The notes under the pieces: generated by a model | Seen by the model: only the letters and a program-made list of their open reading frames with translations | What the model was told of the DNA's origin: nothing | The model's database searches: none | Assembly (NCBI GenBank): GCA_011799875.1 | Contig: CM022298.1 | Location: 291,867,891 to 291,931,890 of the forward strand | Reading direction: 5' to 3' | DNA: 64,000 bases | Source of the DNA: Thinopyrum elongatum | Lineage: Eukaryota > Streptophyta > Magnoliopsida > Poales > Poaceae | Part shown: piece after piece, positions 12,490 to 24,981 of the stretch | Layout of the letters: each line of letters begins with the position of its first letter | Position numbering within the stretch: position 1 is the first letter of the stretch | Made by a program: the position numbers and the translations under genes

Positions 12490-14079
12490 CAGAGACTGCG
12501 GCTTTTACACTGAAAAGAGCGCCATCAGATCTGTTGAAAAGAAGCCGTGGTATGGTACACCCAACCATGTTATATCTTTTCTTAACATTTGGAATATGGG
12601 GCTTGTGTAAAATATTTACAAATCTATTCCAAATCAGACAAGTGCTACTTTGTAGGTTATCCCAAGTTATTGGTTATTCCTCCATCACTATACCGAGGCA
12701 AAAATGTTTTCCACAAAAAGCGGTACGATTTTAAATAAAATGGTTCTTTCAAAAAGGTGAGTGGGAGGACAGTGCAACTCGAGGAGATAACAATATATTT
12801 GTCATCAGGTTAAAGGAAAGAAACCTTGGAAGTAATTCCAGAGTTTCCTACTGCAACTGATACAGAAGCCTCTACATGAGATGTATGGACTTTGGCCGAA
12901 CTTGGAGCTGAACCACGTAGGAAAAACTCGTGCAAACCCCTCAGGTGCGCAAACGAGATATTGTTGTTAGACAACAGTATACCTACGATACACAAGGAAG
13001 CGTTGATGGGCCCTGACTCCTGAGTTGGCTAAATGCCAATATAATCTGAGATAGTTTCCATATAAATGATTCAAGATTATATCTTGATGAAACTTTTGGA
13101 AGACTTAGAGTCTAACGAATATTAATGGAAATATAATCTGATACGGATAAAAATGTTTTAGCCATAAAGCTCGACTTGTTGCTTGCAACAAATTCAAGGA
13201 GTTGACTATGATGAGATTGTCTCACCGTAGCGATGCTTAAAGTCAGATCGGGTTAAACAAGCAATTAATACATATTTCAATCATGAGATATGAAACATGG
13301 ATGCCAAAAGGATTTCCATGAAATGGAAATACAAACTAGGACTTGTATGTGATACAATCCAAAGTATTTTTTCAATCCAGTGGATGCTAGTAAGTTTGCA
13401 AACTTCAGAGTTTCAGCAATGGACATAAGAGAGCAAAATGGAGTTGGAATCTTTGTTTTGATGTAATGGTCAAAAGAGTTTGACTTCATCAATAGAAAGC
13501 GAAGATGCTTATTGTTACGAGAAAGTAAGTGGGAGCATAATAATATTTCTAAAAACCTTGTGTGCTTGACACATTGTTGATTGGAAATAATATAAATTTC
13601 TTGACACGAATTAGGACTTCATTGAAAATATTTTTCCATGAAGTACTTGGGCTAGGTAGCCTTGATATTAGGCATATTTATCTATGGAGATAGAATTGCT
13701 TAATAGGCTAAGCCAAGAATACATATTGACAAGATGCTAAAACAAGTTAGCATTAAAAAGCAAGGTGTGATTCTTGCCGAAGTCACATGGAATGAGTTTT
13801 GCAAGACTCGGTGTCCCAAAACACTGATGAGCAAAATACATGATGGATATTCCACACACTTTCGTGTTTGGACTAATCATGTATTCCATGGTATGTAAAA
13901 CAACCAGATATGTCTGATACTCCCAAGTTTTTGCGAGTATAGATACCAAAGTGATCAAAGTACTGATCATGGGACAACAGTGAAAAATGTCATTGATTAC
14001 TAAAGTAGCACTGATGACATGTTTTCTTGCAAGCAGAGATTATGAAGTGCTCGTTGTAAGTAATCACATCGATACAGTT
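12490..14079 (+). pseudogene. pol: Copia integrase-reverse transcriptase relic
   Basis: Fragments in several frames match the Copia order. At 12500-12720 is the integrase C-terminal region (AFTLKRAPSDLL, then a WGC-like block). At 13200-13260 is RT (VDYDEIVSP). At 13555-13700 is the RT catalytic neighbourhood, where LLIGNN survives but the preceding YVDD-like box reads MLDT. At 13830-13900 lies the region before RNase H. Frameshifts and stops occur every few tens of codons. The gypsy element at 14080 cuts the relic, and RNase H resumes at 24486. Confidence 0.7.
14075..14079. repeat. target site duplication CAGTT (gypsy element, left)
   Basis: CAGTT precedes the LTR at 14080 and CAGTC follows the partner LTR at 24486-24490. 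Four of five bases match, the difference being one T/C transition. Confidence 0.85.
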
Positions 14080-14996
14080 TGTCGGTGCAACAAACCCTAG
14101 GTGTGTTACCCAGACTATACACAGGCTCGAGAACAAGGTTGCAGCCTCCAAGACAATGCCAAGCAGAAGAGATCAGCATTTTGAGAAATCAAAGGGCGGA
14201 TCAAGAAGACCAAGACCAACCAAAGGAGCAAGATACCACTAAGGGAAAACCTCCCCTGCCGGGCAGGCGAGCCTGGCGGGGATGAGGTTGCCCCAAAGAC
14301 AAGTCTCAGGATTCCCGCAGCAGGCTTGCCGGGGGACACTGAGGGCAGATTACCCGGCCAAGGTTCCACCGCTCCACCTCAGAGCAACGCAAGTCGTCGA
14401 TCGGTGCGGTGTCGAGCCCCCAAGAGGCTAAGTGGCCATTCTTTGGCACGTGGTAGCCACTTCCAGAGGAAATCACCTCCAAATGACACTCGTCCAGTGA
14501 CGTGTCATGCGGGCAGGCGAAAAGGTGGCCAAATGGCATGGCAAGGCTTGCCGGGCTACGCTACGATGTGACACTAAACGGCGCATTTAATGCACTCTGT
14601 CCTGTCTATAGAGTTAGGTATGATGGCATTGTTTGCTGTCTAATCAGTACACAATGACTGATTTGCCATTGTGGTGACCCCTTGATATATAAAAGGAGGG
14701 CCATGGCAACCTTAGAAAGGATTGGGACCCTTGTACACTCATACGCGCATAGCTGCTCTCACCCCGAGGCAACCTTGCCGGGCCAGAGCGCTGTGTTTCC
14801 ACCACGGTCCTCTCATCAATCCAGCAAAGCAGGAGTAGGGTTTTATGCCTCGCGGCGGCCCGAACCTGGGTAAAAACTTCCTGTGTGATCGTTGCCGCGC
14901 TGCCCTGCGCCCTCCGCTCTTTGTGCAATGCGCCCTTCCCCCTGCCGAACCACAAAGGGCCGATGGCCCCATAGGTGTCCGTGTTTTCGCATGACA
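14080..14996 (+). repeat. gypsy (Tat) 5' LTR
   Basis: Begins TGTCGGTGCAACAAACCC and ends CGCATGACA. It contains a TATA box at 14686. It is very similar along its whole length to 23581-24485, which lacks a short segment present here around 14285-14300. Confidence 0.94.
14686..14694 (+). promoter_or_regulatory. gypsy LTR TATA box
   Basis: TATATAAAA followed by GGAGGGCC. The 3' LTR has CTATAAAAGGAGGG at 24175. Likely core promoter. Confidence 0.65.
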
Positions 14997-15082
14997 TCTT
15001 TGGTGCACCAGGTAGGGGGAAGCGCTTGCGCGAACCCGAGAGCGTACGCAGCGCGTCATCTTCATCATCGTTTTCTTCATCA

Positions 15083-18000
15083 ATGGCTTCATCATCCATG
15101 GCGCCCAAGAAGAAAACTGGTGCCGCAGCTCACCCGTCTACATCGAACGCCCCTTCACACGCGGCTGCCAATGTCGTGGGGGCTACGGGGGCGCACAGGG
15201 ACGTGGACGCCGCGGGGGACATGACCGGCGCAGGCGGCGTCATCACCACCTCCCCTGTGGCAGAAACGGGAGCAGGCGGCACCGGAGAAGGACAGCGCCA
15301 ACAACATCCCGGCGGCCACGCTCTGCAAGGTGCGGGAGGAGAGATCATTCCGTCCGTGCCTCTCCACCCAACCGAAGGACAGAGCCGCAGCAGTGACGCT
15401 TGCCCTGGGGCGAACTGCAACCCTTCGGCCGCCCCTACTGCGGGTGCGACCGCCGGGCATGCGCCACCCCCAGGACGGGCTGGCCAAGCCAATGTGCCGA
15501 ACGGAGACACCGATCCCCATGCACATCCTCCTCGCCTCCACGCCGCCCTGGCGGCTAGCTCATGGCGACGGGAGCACGGCGCTGTCACCGCCGGCACCGT
15601 CAGAAGCCAGGCGACGCTACGGTCTACATCGTCATCCATGCCGAGCACTGCTTCGGAGGCCATGGCGCGGGCCCAACTCCTGTTGAGATTTCCGCCGACG
15701 GCCGATCAGATGGATGAGTGGAGAGCCACCATTCAGAGCCTGATTGGTTTCGCCGAGGTGGGAGGATCGCAGCGAGCGGGCCCGTCACGGCCTCCGCAAG
15801 CGGTGGCAACGGCCCAAGCCGCTGGCCGTACTGAAGGGGCCACCCCCACGGTGCAATCCCCTCCTCAGCAGCTAGTGCAGAGGCCACAGCCAGAGCAATG
15901 CAACCAAGAACTCGACGACGTATCGATGGCCTTGTCCGATCCTCGAGCACGACGAGACCAGCGGTGAATCCCGAAAGGCAGGCGGAGGGAAGACGCGCCC
16001 GTCACCATCGAACGACGCTGTGAAACCCAACGCCAGCCTAATGGGCGCAATGGCCCCGACGTCGACGAGCCTACGCCCGGTGAAGGTGGGTACCTACCTT
16101 TCGAGGTTGGGTGCCCTGCCTTCACTCATGAGCTGTGGCAAGTCCGTTGGCCATCTGCCCGCATGTTCAAGCCAGAAATACCAGAGAAGTACGATGGAAG
16201 ATTGAACCCAGCAGAGTTCTCAGCATCTACACCATTGCTGTTCAAGCTGTCGGGGGAAGAGACGAGAAGGTGTTCGCCAACTACTTCCCTTTGGCACTCA
16301 AGCCAAATGTGAGGTCTTGGCTGATGCACTTACAAGAGAATTCCATCTCGACATGGGCTGATCTGTGCCATGAGTTTGTTGGCGCCTTCACGGGCGGCCA
16401 TCAAGAACCAGGATGGCCCAGCGACTTACAGCTACTCCCGCAGAAGGAAGGTGAGAGCCTGCGAAAGTACATGCAGAGGTTCAGTCGGGTGCACAGGAAC
16501 ATTCCAGACATCCACCCGGCAGCTGTGATAGCCGCGTTCTAGTCCAACGTGCGCAACCGCCAGATACATTCTAAAATGAACGTTCGGTTGCCCAAGACTG
16601 TGAATGAGCTATACACTCTAGTGGATAAGTGTGCCCGAGTAGAAGAGGGGAGACAACTCCCAGGTGAAGAAGATGGCGTCGACATCGATTTAGAGGACGA
16701 CGATGACTCCACCAGCCAGAAGAAGAAAAACAAGAAGCGCAAAAAGAAGCGCAAGGATAAAGTGGTGATGACTGTTGAAGGATCGAGTGCACCTAGTACC
16801 GGCAAGAAGGCCAAGACCGAGGTTCCCGGCAAGGAAGCTGCCGCGTGAACTAACTGCCGGGAAGCCGCGGCTGCCGAAAAGGCTGGGAAGGGTGATGGGT
16901 CGTACTGCAAGATCCATCAAACCAAAGGCCACGATCTTCTGGAGTGTCATCAGGTTGAGCAGCTCATCAAGAAGCAGAGGGCTGAGTACAAGAAGTGTGA
17001 TAAGGAGAAGGACCAAGATGGCATTGGCGGGAAGGGCCGAGGTGGCAGAACAGGTCCCCCCGGCAAGGCTCCTCAGTATCATGGGAACCCCACCAAGGGC
17101 CGTGAGAAGAAGGATTGCGAGGACGGGGGTGATGAAGGAGATGAAGAGGAAACCAGCGAGCAGGAGTTCCAAAAAGCCACTGACGCCCTATGCATTGATG
17201 GGGGTGCATCTCTGCACTCCTCTCACCGCCAACTCAAAAGGTGGGCACGTGAGGTCAATGCCGTGGAGCCAGTGGCAGATTCTCGGAAGCCGCTCAAGTG
17301 GTTCCGCACGCCCATCATCTTTGATGAGGAGGATCACCCTGACCGCACTACCGTGGTAGGATGTTTACCGTTGTTGGTTTCACGAACAATCCGCAACCTC
17401 AAGGTCACAAAGATATTGGTTGATGGTGGGGTCGGGTTGAATCTGATTTCTCCAAAGGTCATCAGCAAACTCCAGATAACAGATGAAGAGCTCAAGGTTA
17501 CTGGTACATTCCAAGGGATCAACCCCGGCAGGAGTCATACAAAGGGGAAGATGACACTACCGGCAACATTCGGGGGGGAGTTGAACTACCGGACTAAGAA
17601 GATCGTGTTTGATGTGGTTGACCTCCCCCTGCCGTACAATGGAATCCTTAGTCGTCCTACCCTGGCCAAGTTCATGGCGGCATCCCACTATGCCTACAAC
17701 ACCTTGAAGATGCCAGGGCCAATGGGCGTCATTTCCATCCCATCAGACAAGAAAGACGCAATCATATGCGTGGACAAGATGTACCAGGAAGCAGTCACTG
17801 CAGAGGCTGCAGAAGACGCTACTCCCGCCAAGGAAAGCAAGAAAAAGAAGAAATATAGCAAGGGTACCAGCAAGGAATCTGAGAAGCATACCTCTCCGGA
17901 GTGTGCTACGCCTATTGATGACTTGCCGGAGAGTTCCAATAGCAAGAGATCCAAAGCTGCTGCACCATCTGTGAAGAAGGTCCTAGCAGGGCTGGCTGGC

Positions 18001-21000
18001 GCTGATGGTACATTTACAATCAGTGCCACCCTCGATGACAAATAGGAAAATGCGCTCATTGCCTTCCTGCGGGCGAATGTCGATGTGTTTGCTTGGCAAC
18101 CATCTGACATCCCCGGTGTTCCCAGGGAGGTAATCGAGCACCACCTTCCTGTCTGCCCACATGCCCGACCCGTCAAGCAGAAGGTTCGGAAGCAAGCTTT
18201 GGAGCTGCAGGAGTTTATTGCCGAGGAGATTAAGTAACTTGAAGCAGCTGGATTGGTCAGAGGAGTATTGCATCCAACGTGGTTAGCAAACCCATTGGTG
18301 GTGCGCAAGGCGAATGGGAAATGGAGGCTTTGCATAGATTTCACAGATATGAACAAAGCATGCCCGAAGGACCCATTCCCCTTGCCGCGCATCGACCAGA
18401 TTGTGGATTCCACCTCCGGATGTGACCTGCTCTCCTTCCTGGATGCCTACTCTGGATACCACCAGATCTTCATGTCCAAAGAAGACGAAGAGAAGACCGC
18501 GTTCATAACTCCATGTGGCACGTACTGTTTTGTACGGATGCCCTTTGGATTGAAGAGCGCTGGATCCACTTTTGCAAGAGCAGTACAGATTGGCTTTGAG
18601 TCCGAGTTGCACAGAAATATTGAAGCCAACAAGGTTGATATTGTGGTCAAAATCAAGGACAGAATGACTCTCATTCAGGATTTGGAAGAGACCTTTGCAA
18701 ATTTGCGCAGGATCAACTTGAAGCTGAACCCAGAGAAGTGTGTGTTTGGCATTCCCTCCGGCAAGCTACTTGGCTTCTTTGTGTCCCACCGGGGGATAGA
18801 GGCCAACCCAGATAAGATCAAGGCTATTGAGCAGATTCAAGCACCCAAGATAGTTAAAGATGTGAGGCGTTTGACCGGATGCATTGCCGCGCTCAGCAGG
18901 TTCATTTCCAAGTCCGCCGAACGCACCTTGCCTTTCTTCAAAATCTTAAAGGCAGGGTCCGTGGAGTGGACCCCGGAGGCAGACGCTACGCTACAAGATT
19001 TGAAGACCTACCTTTCCTCTGTTCCCACCTTAGTCGCTCCTAAACCACAAGAGCCGTTGCTGCTATATTTAGCAGCGACCAATCAAGTGGTTAGCGCAGC
19101 GCTGGTGGCACAGCGGGAGGTAGACGAAGCAGCAACTACCGCTGCTGTCCCCTCCGGAGAGGAAAGTCAACCCGTCCCGACAAGGTCAGATGTAGTTCAA
19201 GACAAGGAAGAGCAAGGCAGCGGAGACAGTTCCAAGATCACGGCAAGGAAGAAGGTGGTGCAGCGCCCAGTGTACTTCGTCAGCTCCCTGTTGCAGGGGG
19301 CTAGGTTGAGGTATTCAGATGTGCAAAAGTTTATTTTTGGCCTCATCATGGCCTCAAGGAAACTGCGCCACTACTTCCAAGCCCACAAGATCATGGTTGT
19401 CACCCGCTTCCCCTTGCAACGCATACTCCGAAACCCCGAGGCCACTGGCAGGATCGTGGAATGGGCTCTGGAGTTATCTAGCTTTAGTTTGACGTTTGAA
19501 AGCACGTCAACTATTCAGAGCAGAGCACTGGCAGAGTTCATTGCAGAGTGGACGCCAACCCCTGATGAAGAAGTACTGGAGACAGTCATCCCCGGCAAGG
19601 AAGCACCCCAAGAATGGATTATGTATTTTGATGGCGCCTTCTCCCTACAAGGTGCAGGAGCTGGTGTGCTTCTCGTTGCTCCCACTGGGGAGCACCTTAA
19701 GTACATCATTCAAATGCTTTTCCCTTGGGAGAAGGCTACCAACAATACTACAGAGTATGAAGGGCTCCTTGCCGGGTTCAGGATTGCAACAGAACTGGGA
19801 ATCAAGAACCTGATCATCCGTGGAGACTCACAACTTGTGGTGAGACAAATCAACAAGGATTATCAAAGCCCATTGATGGAGGCATACGTCGAGGAAGTGA
19901 GAAAGTTGGAGGAGCGCTTTCACGGATTACCAACAGAGCACGTACCACGTGCGGAAAACAGCATTGCTGATCATCTGTCGAAGTGCGCTGTGCAAAAACT
20001 CCCTATGGAACCGGGGACTTTTGTTCTCCATCTGACTCAACCCTCCGTATCCCCAGCAACAATGGCCAGCAACAGGAGGAAATTGAACTCTGGCAAGCCT
20101 CTCCCGGCAGAGGTTCCTGAAGCCCCCGGCAGAAGGCTTGGCGGGAACAACTTCCCTTCGGTCAGTGAGCTGCACCCTCCCACCGAACTACCAGTCTTTG
20201 CGGTCGAGGCATGCGCACCTATCGATGAGGAGGTGCCGCTAGTCCTTGTTGCCGAGCCCAAGGCTCCAACTTGGGCGCTGCACATTGTTCATTTCCTCCA
20301 AACAGGAGAACTTCCCGAAGAACAAGAAGAAGCTGAAAGAGTAGCCCGGAGGGCCAGCATGTATCAGATTGTAGACAACACGCTATATAGAAGAAGGCCC
20401 AACGGTGTGAAATTGAAGTGCATTTGCCGGGAAGAAGGAAAGGAACTGCTGGCAGAGATACACAAGGGTATGTGTGGCTTCCGCATTGGATCAAGGGCCT
20501 TGGTTTGGAAAGCTTTCCGGCAAGGTTTCTACTGGCCCACAGCCCTCCAAGATGCAATTGAGCTAGTCACCAAGTGTGAAGCCTGCTAGTTCCACTCTAA
20601 GAATATCCATCAGCCTACTCAAGCTCTCCAAACAATCCCTTTATCATGGCCATTTTCGGTCTGGGGGCTCGACATCTTGGGCACCTTCCCCCGAGCTACC
20701 GGCGGCTTTGAATTCTTGTTCATCGCAATCGACAAGTTTACAAAGTGGCCGAAAGTGGAGTCCGTGAGAAAGGTGACCGCGCAGTCAGCTATCAAGTTCT
20801 TGAAAGGATTGGTGTGCCGCTTCGTGGTACCTGCCCGAATCATCACCGACAATGGCACCCAATTCAAAAGTCGCGCCTTCATGCAATACGTTCATGCCCT
20901 CAGAAGCAAGGTCTCATTTGCCTCTGTGGCCCATCCCAGAAGCAACGGACAAGCTGAGAGGGCGAACACTAAAGTGCTGCGAGGTCTCAAGACAAGAACT

Positions 21001-21507
21001 TTTGATATACTGCAGAAGTGCGGCAGGCGATGGATCGACGAGCTGCCGGTGGTTCTTTGGTCCCTCCGTACGACACCAAATCGAGCTACCGGGCAGACTC
21101 CCTTATCCCTAGTCTATGGGGCAGAAGCAGTTATCCCCACGGAACTCATATTCGGGTCCCCTCGAGTGCTTGCCTACGATGAAGTAGCGCAGGAATAGCA
21201 CCGGCGTGACGACACTATGCTACTTGAGGAGAACCGTCTCCGGGCTGCTATGCGTGCTGCACGCTACCAGCAAGCCCCGCGTCGCTATCACAGCCGCAGG
21301 GGTCATGCCTGGAGTTTTAAGGAAGGCGACCTTGTCCTTAGGCGTGTTCAGTCCGCCAAGGGTGCAAACAAGTTGATGCTAAAGTGGGAAGGCCCTTACC
21401 GGGTAGTACAAGTCACCAGACCTGGTGCAGTCCGTCTGGAGACCGGAGATGGCATTGAATTGCAAAACTCATGGAATATTGAGCATCTCCATAAGTTCTA
21501 CCCGTAA
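15083..21507 (+). pseudogene. gag-pol: Tat-lineage gag-pol polyprotein, inactivated
   Basis: A single frame of about 2,140 codons from ATG 15083 to TAA 21505-21507. Order: Ala/Pro/Gly-rich gag N-terminus, gag core (about 16090-16600), a knuckle-like CKIHQTKGHDLLEC, aspartic protease with LVDGGVGLNLISP, reverse transcriptase (about 18250-18900), RNase H (FDGAF, TEYEGLL, RGDSQLV, ADHL), then integrase with D, D and E in WGLDILG, TDNGTQF and GQAERAN, and a chromodomain-less C-terminus. One base is missing near 16222. Stops lie at 15965, 16540, 16846, 18043, 18235, 20587 and 21196. The RT YVDD box reads NKVD (18628-18639), and the second zinc histidine of integrase is Arg (CGFRIGS). It cannot act on its own. 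Confidence 0.92.
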
Positions 21508-22459
21508 GGCGCGGCTGTCGGGCCCTGCCCGGCAGCCACCCTTTTGTACAAGCTTTGCCGAAGTTGCATATAACCCTTTGTACAAAGCCAGGTGCAGACC
21601 CTGAGCAACAAAGAAATAAACGAAGTGCTGGGAGGCCCCTGAAACTTGCATGCATAAGCATATCATGAGCATAGCATGATCATATAGATGAGGTCGCATG
21701 AGGCATTGTTTTCATCTGCATTAAGTTGTAGGGTTCTTGCCGTGGACTTGGTCCCGAAGAAAAGAAATGAAGACGAGCCTACGTGCAGATCCCTGGCAAG
21801 CCAAACAGATAAGTTCCTTCTTATCCATATTTGTTCTGTAATTTGAAAACTTGTGCATATGAAAACCCCGCCGCCTTCGAAAGATAGGTGCTTCCACCCA
21901 TTGACTCGAACGCTGCATCGGTCAGGGTGGTCGCAGTGGCCTTTGACGGAAAAGGCTCGGCGGGGGGCTGGTCCCTTTTTATGGTTTTGAGCCCGGCAGG
22001 CCTAGCCCCACGGCAACAAACTGAGGGCACCGACAGGATGGCTTGCCGAGGAGACTTGTTTACTTGAATGTATAGGGGCATTTCACCTCTGCATGGATAT
22101 GATACATGCACAAGTGCCCGGCAAGGCTTGTCTTTTTCATTAATATGCTAATAAGCACGTACAGATTTTAGAGAACACGAACATGGGTAAAGAAGTTTAC
22201 ATTATTTAGACTAAAGTTTGGCCGATGCCTACATATTTCAAACTGAAAAAAGATAAGTGCCCCGTGATGCCTTTGCTCCGTCCCTCTCCTCCTCGAAATC
22301 ATAGGGGAAGACGAAAAAAACAGAGGGAAGGCCTGTCTGGGATTCGGTGCCTCCCCAGGATCAGGAGGGCGCCGTTCCGGGTTGGGAGGAAGAAATCAGA
22401 GTGCAGATGCAGATGGTGGCGCTGCCGAGGCCCAGCCGGTGATGATGGTGCCGCGGCAA
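21508..22459 (+). other. gypsy 3' non-coding region after pol
   Basis: No sense ORF of interest. GCCGGGC/CCCGGCA-type short repeats resembling LTR text recur at 21518, 21990 and 22118. This is the spacer between pol and the antisense ORF typical of Tat elements. Confidence 0.6.
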
Positions 22460-23080
22460 TCACGCCACATCGGGGCGGTCATCCTCGCTCTTGACGCGTC
22501 GTGGGTTGCCGCCTCCCTCCTTGTCGCTGTCACTCAAAGAGGCACGCCTACCATCGCACGAGGCCCCATCACGGCGATCGGGGCGGACGCCAAATGCCCC
22601 GGGAGATCCCACAAAGAGCATGGTCGTCTCCATCGACCCAAAGCTAGAAAGATGTCGTCCCCTGAAGAAGCATGCGTGGGCACAAGGAACCCGCCCGTAC
22701 GCAAGATAAGCAGCGCCCAAAAAGGGGAGATCTGCCATAATCAATGGAGAACCACCGCCACGGTCTCCCTTCAACATCGCGGGCAAAGGGAGGATAGGCC
22801 ACGTTCGACTACCACGCTTTGTGCCTATTATGGACTTCGGCGTGGTGTCGCCCACGTGCCCCCTTACTAAGTTTGGGACGGCGGACGGCCCGGTGGCGAG
22901 CACGCTGGAGTCGCTACCCCCGGCACTGCCGCCACGCCGCCCGCACGCCCACCTAAGGCCTTCTTCACCCACACTAAGCATCGGGCCCCCACTCCAAGTC
23001 GGACGCTCTGTACAGGGATGGGGAGGGGACCCTATCTCGACAAAGGCGTGGCTGCACCCTTCTGCCCCTCCCCTCACCAT
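22460..23080 (-). CDS. antisense ORF (aORF) between pol and 3' LTR, unknown protein
   Basis: ATG at 23080-23078 opens a 206-residue frame on the strand opposite to gag-pol. It could be extended upstream to a GTG at 23140. The protein is Gly-, Arg- and Ser-rich (MVRGGAEGC at the start) with no membrane segment or domain that I recognise. A TATAAAA box lies 83 bases upstream of the ATG on the same strand. Extra antisense ORFs in this position are known for plant Tat-lineage elements such as Grande. The host element is dead, but this frame has no stop, unlike the polyprotein, which has seven. GC-rich sequence makes chance long frames more likely, so its coding status is open; a 174-codon frame overlaps it on the plus strand. 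Confidence 0.5.
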   Translation of the reverse strand: MVRGGAEGCSHAFVEIGSPPHPCTERPTWSGGPMLSVGEEGLRWACGRRGGSAGGSDSSVLATGPSAVPNLVRGHVGDTTPKSIIGTKRGSRTWPILPLPAMLKGDRGGGSPLIMADLPFLGAAYLAYGRVPCAHACFFRGRHLSSFGSMETTMLFVGSPGAFGVRPDRRDGASCDGRRASLSDSDKEGGGNPRRVKSEDDRPDVA

Positions 23081-23162
23081 GACAAAGACACGACGCCAGA
23101 AAGCAGGGGATGAGGGGAGAAGAGGTGTGTGGATGAGCACTTCCGCCCCTCCTCGCCTCCCG

Positions 23163-23169
23163 TTTTATA
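23163..23169 (-). promoter_or_regulatory. candidate TATA box for the antisense ORF
   Basis: The minus strand reads CCTATAAAACGGGAGG, a good plant TATA context, 83 bases before the aORF ATG. Confidence 0.5.
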
Positions 23170-23580
23170 GGCAAGCTGGGCTGGGGGCTGATCCCTCAGC
23201 GGGTAACCGCCGTCCCTCTCCACCAACCCAAGAAGACCGGGCCACTGCCATGACGCTCTCTCCCGCACCACGCGCCTTCGTTACCTACCCCACTCAATGC
23301 ATGCAGCATACATGGCGAAGGATAAGAACGTGGTGGGAAGAGTGAATTGGCAGTTACTCACCCGTGTGTTAAAGTCATTCACGGGCCATTACAAGGATGG
23401 TCCCACTACAATTGGCATTATGCAATGCACGGGAAAACAGGAAACTGACTCAAGCTTAGATTAATGAAGAAGCAAAGAAGATATCAAAGGGTGGGCTACC
23501 GCAACCTCCCCGCCTGTGTACTGGACAGGGCCTACCCCGACGATGCTCGGCAGCGTGTTCAGGCTAGGCCCGGGGGCTCC

Positions 23581-24485
23581 TGTCGGTGCAACAAACCCCA
23601 GGTGTGTTGCCCAGACTATACATAGGCTCGAGAACAAGGTTGCAGCATCCAAGACAAGGCCAAGCAGAAGAGATCAGCTTTTTGAGAAATCAATGGCCGG
23701 ATCAAGAAGACCAAGACCAACCAAAGGAGCAAGATACCACTAAGGGAAAACCTCCCCTGCCGGGCAGGCGAGCCTAGCGGGGGAAGACAAGTCTCAGGAT
23801 TGCCCCGGCAGGCTTGCCGGGGGACACTAAGGGCAGATTACCCTGCCAAGGCTCCACCGCTCCACCTCAGAGCAACGCAATTCATCGATCGGTGCGGTGT
23901 TGAGCCCCCAAGAGACTAAGTGGCCATTCTTTGGCACGTGGTAGCCACTTCCAGAGGAAATCACCTCCAAATGACACTCGTCCAGTGACGTGTCACGCGG
24001 GCAGGCGAGAAGGTGGCCAAACGGCACGGCAAGGCTTGCCGGGCTACAGTACGATGTGACACTAAGCGGTGCATTTAATGCGCTCTGTCCTTTCTGTAGA
24101 GTTAGGTATGATGGCACTGTTTGCTGTCTAATCAGTACACAATGACTGATTTGCCATTGTGGTGACCCCTTGATCTATAAAAGGAGGGCCATGGCAACCT
24201 TAGAAAGGATTGGGACCCTTGTACACTCATACGCGCGTAGCTGCTCTCACCCCAAGGCAACCTTGCCGGGCGGGAGCGCTGTGTTTCCACCACGGTCCTC
24301 TCATCAATCCACCAAAGCAAGAGTAGGGTTTTACGCCTCGCGGCGGCCCAAACCTGGGTAAAAACTACCCGTGTGATCGTTGCCGCGCTGCCCCGCGCCC
24401 TCCGCTCTTTGTGCAATGCGTCCTTCCCCCCTGCTGAACCACAAGGGGCCGATGGCCCCATAGGTGGCCGTGTTTTCCCACGACA
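23581..24485 (+). repeat. gypsy (Tat) 3' LTR
   Basis: Begins TGTCGGTGCAACAAACCC immediately after the polypurine tract CCCGGGGGCTCC and ends CCACGACA. TATA box at 24176-24182. It pairs with 14080-14996. Confidence 0.94.
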
Positions 24486-24981
24486 CAGTCTTCATCAATG
24501 CTCCATGCGATTTTCAATTTAAGTTAAGGGTTTTGTGTAATACACAATATGGTGGCACGGTAGTTGAAAATTGTTCCAAACAGGTTACTGTGGCGAATTC
24601 TATAACAAAGGCTAAGTATGTTGACGCTTTGGAAGTGACAAAGAAGATGTTGAATCATATAGTTCATTCATGAACTTAGTACGGTTCCAAGATGGCTTTG
24701 GACAAAGGGACACTATTGCAGATAGTTGCTCCATAGCTCAGTTTGAGGAATCAAGGTTTGACCTGTGATTCACATATATACAAAGCCAAGTCCACACAAA
24801 ATATGTATTTTGGGAAAGCGTGAAAATGCGAGTATATGCAAAGATACACATGAACCTAAAGTAGTCAGATCTGTTGGACAAAGACTATACCACAAGCGAA
24901 GCAAATTTGTACACCAGTATGCCATATGTGTAAAGAGCATTAGCATTGACTAGATTATTGACTCTAGTGCAAGTGGGAGTC
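24486..24981 (+). pseudogene. Copia RNase H relic and 3' end of the Copia internal region
   Basis: Sequence resumes after the gypsy element with text fitting the Copia RNase H C-terminus (TKAKYVDALEVTKK at about 24607-24648, compare the TEAEYIA motif), interrupted by stops. It ends in the polypurine tract AAGTGGGAG at 24971-24979, next to the 3' LTR. Confidence 0.7.

Larger units (their letters stand above)
14080..24485 (+). mobile_element. Ty3/gypsy retrotransposon, Tat lineage (RIRE2/Retand-like)
   Basis: A 10.4-kb element with LTRs of 917 and 905 bp (TGTCGGTGCA...GACA). It has one gag-pol frame (15083-21507), a 2-kb 3' region carrying an antisense ORF, and a GGGGGCTCC polypurine tract before the 3' LTR. 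Reverse transcriptase wording (NKACPKDPFPLPRIDQIVD) and an extra ORF between integrase and the 3' LTR point to the plant Tat lineage. It sits inside the Copia pol relic and is the most deeply nested element on the left side of the window. Confidence 0.9.

Noticed and set aside
22382..23345. plus-strand frames of 162 and 174 codons opposite the aORF
   Set aside because: No promoter or known position for them, and GC-rich DNA keeps several frames open. The antisense frame is favoured by its TATA box and by precedent in Tat elements.
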